Source: Sphingobium cloacae
Lineage (GTDB): Bacteria; Pseudomonadota; Alphaproteobacteria; Sphingomonadales; Sphingomonadaceae
Length of the DNA stretch: 64,000 nt
NCBI RefSeq assembly: GCF_002355855.1
Contig: NZ_AP017655.1
Coordinates: 2,731,001 to 2,795,000, forward strand
Direction: 5' to 3'
Position 1 is the first letter of the stretch. Each line of letters begins with the position of its first letter. Shown piece after piece: positions 61,114-64,000 of this stretch. The position numbers and the translations under genes were made by a program. A model generated the notes under the pieces. That model was not told where the DNA came from, made no database searches, and saw only the letters and a program-made list of their open reading frames with translations.

Positions 61114-62150
61114 TGGCACGGCAGGACGCTTCCGATCTGGCGCACCGTCTCGGCCGGCAGGCCGAGGCGGTTTGCCGCCACTATCTTTCGAATGGGCAGC
61201 GCCAAGGCAACTATTGGCAGGTTGGCGATGTCCGCAACACCAAGGGCCGCTCGATGTTCGTCCGGCTGAAGGACAGCCCCAAGGGCCGCGCGGGCAAATG
61301 GACCGACGCCGCCACCGGCGAACATGGCGATCTTCTCGACCTCATCCGTGAATCGCTCGGCCTCACCGACTTTCCCGATGTCACCGATGAGGCCCGCAGC
61401 TTTCTCAGCCTGCCGCACCCCGAACCGGAACCCGCGGCGCCAAGGCGCGGCGTTGCCCCGGCTCCTTCGGGATCGGCCGAGGCCGCACGGCGACTGTTCG
61501 CGATGTCGCAGCCGATCGCAGGCACTGTCGTGGAGACGTATCTGCGCCGACGCGGCATTACGCTTCTGCACGGAACCGGCAGCCTGCGCTTCCATCCGCG
61601 CTGCTATTACAGACCCGACGATGGCCCGACCGAGACCTGGCCCGCCATGGTCGCCGCCGTGACCGACCTCAATGGCAAGATCACCGGCGCACACCGCACC
61701 TGGCTCGCGCCCGACGGCTCGGACAAGGCGCCGATCGACACTCCGCGCAAGGCAATGGGCGATCTGCTTGGGGCGGCCGTCCGCCTCGGTGTGCCCGGCA
61801 GCGTGATGGCGGCAGGCGAAGGTATCGAGACCATGCTGTCGCTCCGGCAGGTCTTGCCCGAAATGGCCATGGCCCCGGCGCTCTCGGCGGCGCATCTGGC
61901 GGCCATCCTGTTCCCATCGACTCTGCGGCGGCTCTATATCGTCCGCGATGACGATCCAGCCGGTGACGGCGCGCGCGACGTGCTGATCGAACGCACGAAC
62001 GCCGAGGGCATCGAGGCCATTCCATTGTCGCCGGCGCTCGGGGACTTCAACGAGGATCTCCAGCGTCTCGGCATTGATGCGCTCCGCGCTGGTATCCGGG
62101 TGCAACTCGCACCGGAGGACGTTGCCCGCTTCATTACCCGGGCAGCGTAG
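61113..62150 (+). CDS. toprim-domain (DUF7146-type) protein
   Basis: 345 residues. An N-terminal zinc-less primase-like part (about 1-100; WQVGDVRNTKGRSMFVRL), a DUF7146-type middle (SQPIAGTVVETYLRRRGI, 132-149) and a toprim domain with E236 (AAGEGIE) and the DDD triad 279-281 (RDDDPAGD). Related proteins are plasmid or phage primases that start replication or complementary-strand synthesis after transfer. It is coupled to the strawberry-notch gene. Confidence 0.82.
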   Translation: MARQDASDLAHRLGRQAEAVCRHYLSNGQRQGNYWQVGDVRNTKGRSMFVRLKDSPKGRAGKWTDAATGEHGDLLDLIRESLGLTDFPDVTDEARSFLSLPHPEPEPAAPRRGVAPAPSGSAEAARRLFAMSQPIAGTVVETYLRRRGITLLHGTGSLRFHPRCYYRPDDGPTETWPAMVAAVTDLNGKITGAHRTWLAPDGSDKAPIDTPRKAMGDLLGAAVRLGVPGSVMAAGEGIETMLSLRQVLPEMAMAPALSAAHLAAILFPSTLRRLYIVRDDDPAGDGARDVLIERTNAEGIEAIPLSPALGDFNEDLQRLGIDALRAGIRVQLAPEDVARFITRAA

Positions 62151-62498
62151 CCGGAAAGGGCTGAAGGGCTGCGCGCAGCGGTCATGTCCGAGTGGATGCG
62201 CAGCGACGGAAAGAGGACCGCGCCTCGGCCTTCGAGAGGGCGATCGGCCGTCAGCCGGGCCGGACAAGGCAATGGCTGCGGCCGACGATTTTCCGGCGGC
62301 CCAGGCCCACCCCATGCGGCAAGCCGCCTGGGGACCCCGAACCCGCGCCTTTCCATCGCGAAACAAAATCGCCTGCCTTCGCCATCCTACGCTGACGCTT
62401 CGGCCCTTCGCTGCGCTCCGGGTGCAGGTCTGTCCCGCCCGACGGCTTCGTCGCCATGAAGGCCGCGACGGTCGCGGTCCAATCCGACGGAGCATTCC
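62151..62498. other. 348-bp non-coding gap
   Basis: No supported gene; frames here are low-complexity shadows. GC-rich with pyrimidine-rich patches near 62395-62450. A leader for the DUF2493 gene may lie here, but it does not have the five-copy leader layout. Confidence 0.35.
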
Positions 62499-63425
62499 AT
62501 GAGCGAGCACGACGACTACGAACCGCACCACGAATCATCCCCGACCGACCAGCTGATCCAGGACTTGCAACTCCACGGCTATCGTCCTTCCGAAGACGAA
62601 CTCGACCAACGCCCGCCACCGGAAGACCGCACCATCGAAGGCGCCGTCGCCGACATATTCGACGCCCTCGTCGCCACGATCACGGACACGAGCCTCGATT
62701 TCGATCTCCCCGATCTGCTCTGGTCGACCGTCAACATCTTCCACCGCGCGGTGGACCGGATCGAACAGAAGCTCGACGACAACGAGCAAGCGCAAAAGCA
62801 GCTTCAGCGCGAACAGGACGGCTCCGAGGTGAAATCCCTCCAGCTCGAGCGCCTCATCGACATCGGCATGAACCTGATCGACCGCCGCGACGGCATGGAA
62901 ACCTTCCGCGAGGCTGCCGCCGAGCGCTATCGCGTCGCCACCGGCTCACCCTGGTCGCAACGCACCGGATCGCGGGTCAACCATCGCCACCTCACCGCGT
63001 CGCTGATCGACAGCCGCGATTTCCTCGCCGCCAGGAGGCGCGCAGATAGCGAGGTGCTCGTGCCAGCCGGGCCGAAGATCGCCTTCTCGGGTGGCGACAC
63101 CGCCGACCATAAGCATATCTGGGCCAAGCTCGATCAGATCCATGCCAAGCACCCGGACATGGTGCTGTTGCACGGCGGCTCGCCGAAAGGCGCCGAAAAG
63201 ATCGCTTCGCGCTGGGCCGATAGCCGCAAGGTGCCGCAGGTCGCCTTCAAGCCCGACTGGACCAGGCACGCCAAGGCGGCACCTTTCAAACGCAACGACC
63301 AGATGCTCAGCATCGTGCCGATCGGGGTCGTGATCTTCCCAGGTACGGGCATTCAGGATAATCTCGCCGACAAAGCCCGCAAGATGGGCATCCCGGTCTA
63401 TCGGTTCGGCTCGGGCGGCGCGTAA
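62499..63425 (+). CDS. DUF2493/SLOG-fold protein
   Basis: 308 residues. The N-terminal 160 residues are acidic and helical (coiled-coil-like about 85-125, EQKLDDNEQAQKQLQRE). The C-terminal domain (about 188-303) is DUF2493: KIAFSGGDTADHKHIWAKL, VLLHGGSPKGAEKIASRWA, FKPDWTRHAKAAPFKRNDQM and VVIFPGTG, the SLOG-family nucleotide-binding pattern with GG-S/T and PGTG loops. SLOG proteins bind or cleave nucleotide ligands. DUF2493 genes are common in ICEs next to toprim genes. The ligand is unknown. Confidence 0.85.
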   Translation: MSEHDDYEPHHESSPTDQLIQDLQLHGYRPSEDELDQRPPPEDRTIEGAVADIFDALVATITDTSLDFDLPDLLWSTVNIFHRAVDRIEQKLDDNEQAQKQLQREQDGSEVKSLQLERLIDIGMNLIDRRDGMETFREAAAERYRVATGSPWSQRTGSRVNHRHLTASLIDSRDFLAARRRADSEVLVPAGPKIAFSGGDTADHKHIWAKLDQIHAKHPDMVLLHGGSPKGAEKIASRWADSRKVPQVAFKPDWTRHAKAAPFKRNDQMLSIVPIGVVIFPGTGIQDNLADKARKMGIPVYRFGSGGA

Positions 63426-63434
63426 GCGCCGCCG

Positions 63435-63788
63435 TCAACCCAAGAGTAGCTGAGGTTGCGTGCCCAGCACGATCCATTCGACGATGTTGCCGGCTCTGAT
63501 AGTGAAACCACGATTGCGCAGGGCGTCGGCATCGGCATCGCTCAGCCGGCATTGCGTGCCATGGCTCGATGAACCGTCAATATTTACAACGCCGATCTCA
63601 TCTCCTTTCCGCCCGTATACATGCGCATGGGTCTGCCCAACACCGTGAGTTGGCTGATCGATGCGAATGTTCTTATCGAAACGACCGTTAACCCATTTGC
63701 CTTCGTCCAGGCGTTCAAAGCGGTCATTGTCTTCGGACACAAGGATTTCGGTCAAAGTTGGAAGGTTCGCGAACTCACTGAATCTCAA
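63435..63788 (-). CDS. hypothetical protein, about 117 aa
   Basis: The best start is a TTG at 63788 with GGAGG seven bases upstream; the frame could open at 63836. Soluble. A central segment HGVGQTHAHVYGRKGDEIGVV (split: THAHVYGRKG, then VVNIDGSSSHGT) has three His residues and reads like a small enzymatic or toxin-type domain. I cannot assign a family. It is convergent with the DUF2493 gene, nine bases away. It is more AT-rich than its neighbours, so may be a separate acquisition. Confidence 0.55.
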   Translation of the reverse strand: MRFSEFANLPTLTEILVSEDNDRFERLDEGKWVNGRFDKNIRIDQPTHGVGQTHAHVYGRKGDEIGVVNIDGSSSHGTQCRLSDADADALRNRGFTIRAGNIVEWIVLGTQPQLLLG

Positions 63789-63979
63789 AATTTTCCTCCA
63801 ATTCGAACATTGAGTACTAACTACGTGACGCACCACTCAGAGAAAACTACCAACTCCAAGTCTGGAGAACCCACCGCAGGATGCTCCAGTTCGGAAGAGG
63901 CATACACCCATCCCGTAGGCCGTCTGCCCACCCCCGCTTCAAGACGCTGACCCTTTGGTTCTGCCGATGGCCTGACGCC

Positions 63980-63997
63980 ATCAACCCGTAAAGGGTC
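63980..63997. repeat. 18-bp motif shared with the left end of the first element
   Basis: ATCAACCCGTAAAGGGTC here and ATCAACCCGTGAAGGGTC at 21087-21104 differ at one base. In the first element it lies in the leader of a small gene, so a related gene may begin just past the window. Confidence 0.55.
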
Positions 63998-64000
63998 GGA

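Noticed and set aside
1..64000. CRISPR arrays, rRNA genes and a replication origin
   Set aside because: No regularly spaced repeats, rRNA segments or clustered DnaA-box/iteron arrays were seen in the window.

Overview
The window looks like chromosome of a high-GC alphaproteobacterium, most likely a member of the Sphingomonadaceae. This rests on gene content (PepSY/DUF3325 iron operon, TonB receptor, hemerythrin plus iron-permease-like stress cluster, an EcfG-like promoter, ArdC/ParB/strawberry-notch mobile modules); no 16S or other marker gene is present to prove it.

Layout. (1) 1-3441: short, tightly packed hypothetical genes plus a DUF5677-type gene. (2) 3835-5868: a chimeric reading frame joining the front of an IS110 transposase, the start of a DUF3489-like gene and the back of a large serine recombinase. 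(3) 6031-9884: envelope/stress genes (OmpA-like, hemerythrin, low-affinity iron permease-like, SDR, DJ-1/PfpI). (4) 9967-11104: a complete IS630 element. (5) 11237-20418: a metal/siderophore-type block: small membrane protein, PepSY, DUF3325, TolC, HlyD, two ABC-2 permeases without an ATPase, and a convergent TonB-dependent receptor separated by a 107-bp palindromic intergenic element.

(6) 20716-51845: tRNA-Gly(GCC), into whose 3' half a 31-kb integrative element has inserted. It is bounded by a 52-bp direct repeat (20745-20796 and 51794-51845), has a tyrosine integrase just inside the right end, and carries matching putative arm-type integrase sites at both ends. Its cargo includes a 16.4-kb leftward defence-type operon (WYL repressor, giant DEAD/DUF1998 helicase, SNF2-type helicase, Eco57I-like methyltransferase, an unknown 145-aa protein, an orphan methyltransferase tail, UvrD-like helicase, HNH nuclease), an ArdC-DUF2958-ParB module, two identical IS21 copies in opposite orientation, a truncated serine recombinase and an MqsRA toxin-antitoxin pair.

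(7) 51846-64000: apparently the left part of a second integrative element in the same tRNA att site. A hairpin and arm-like repeats follow the att copy at nearly the same spacing as in the first element. It carries a second ArdC-ParB module, small conserved mobile genes, a strawberry-notch methyltransferase/helicase, a toprim protein and a DUF2493 (SLOG) protein. Its own integrase would lie beyond the window.

The two most interesting signals are the DISARM-like operon with fused helicase/DUF1998, UvrD and HNH genes and a visibly exchanged methyltransferase specificity region, and a structured leader found five times directly upstream of ArdC, ParB and strawberry-notch genes, which resembles the radC-type RNA motif.
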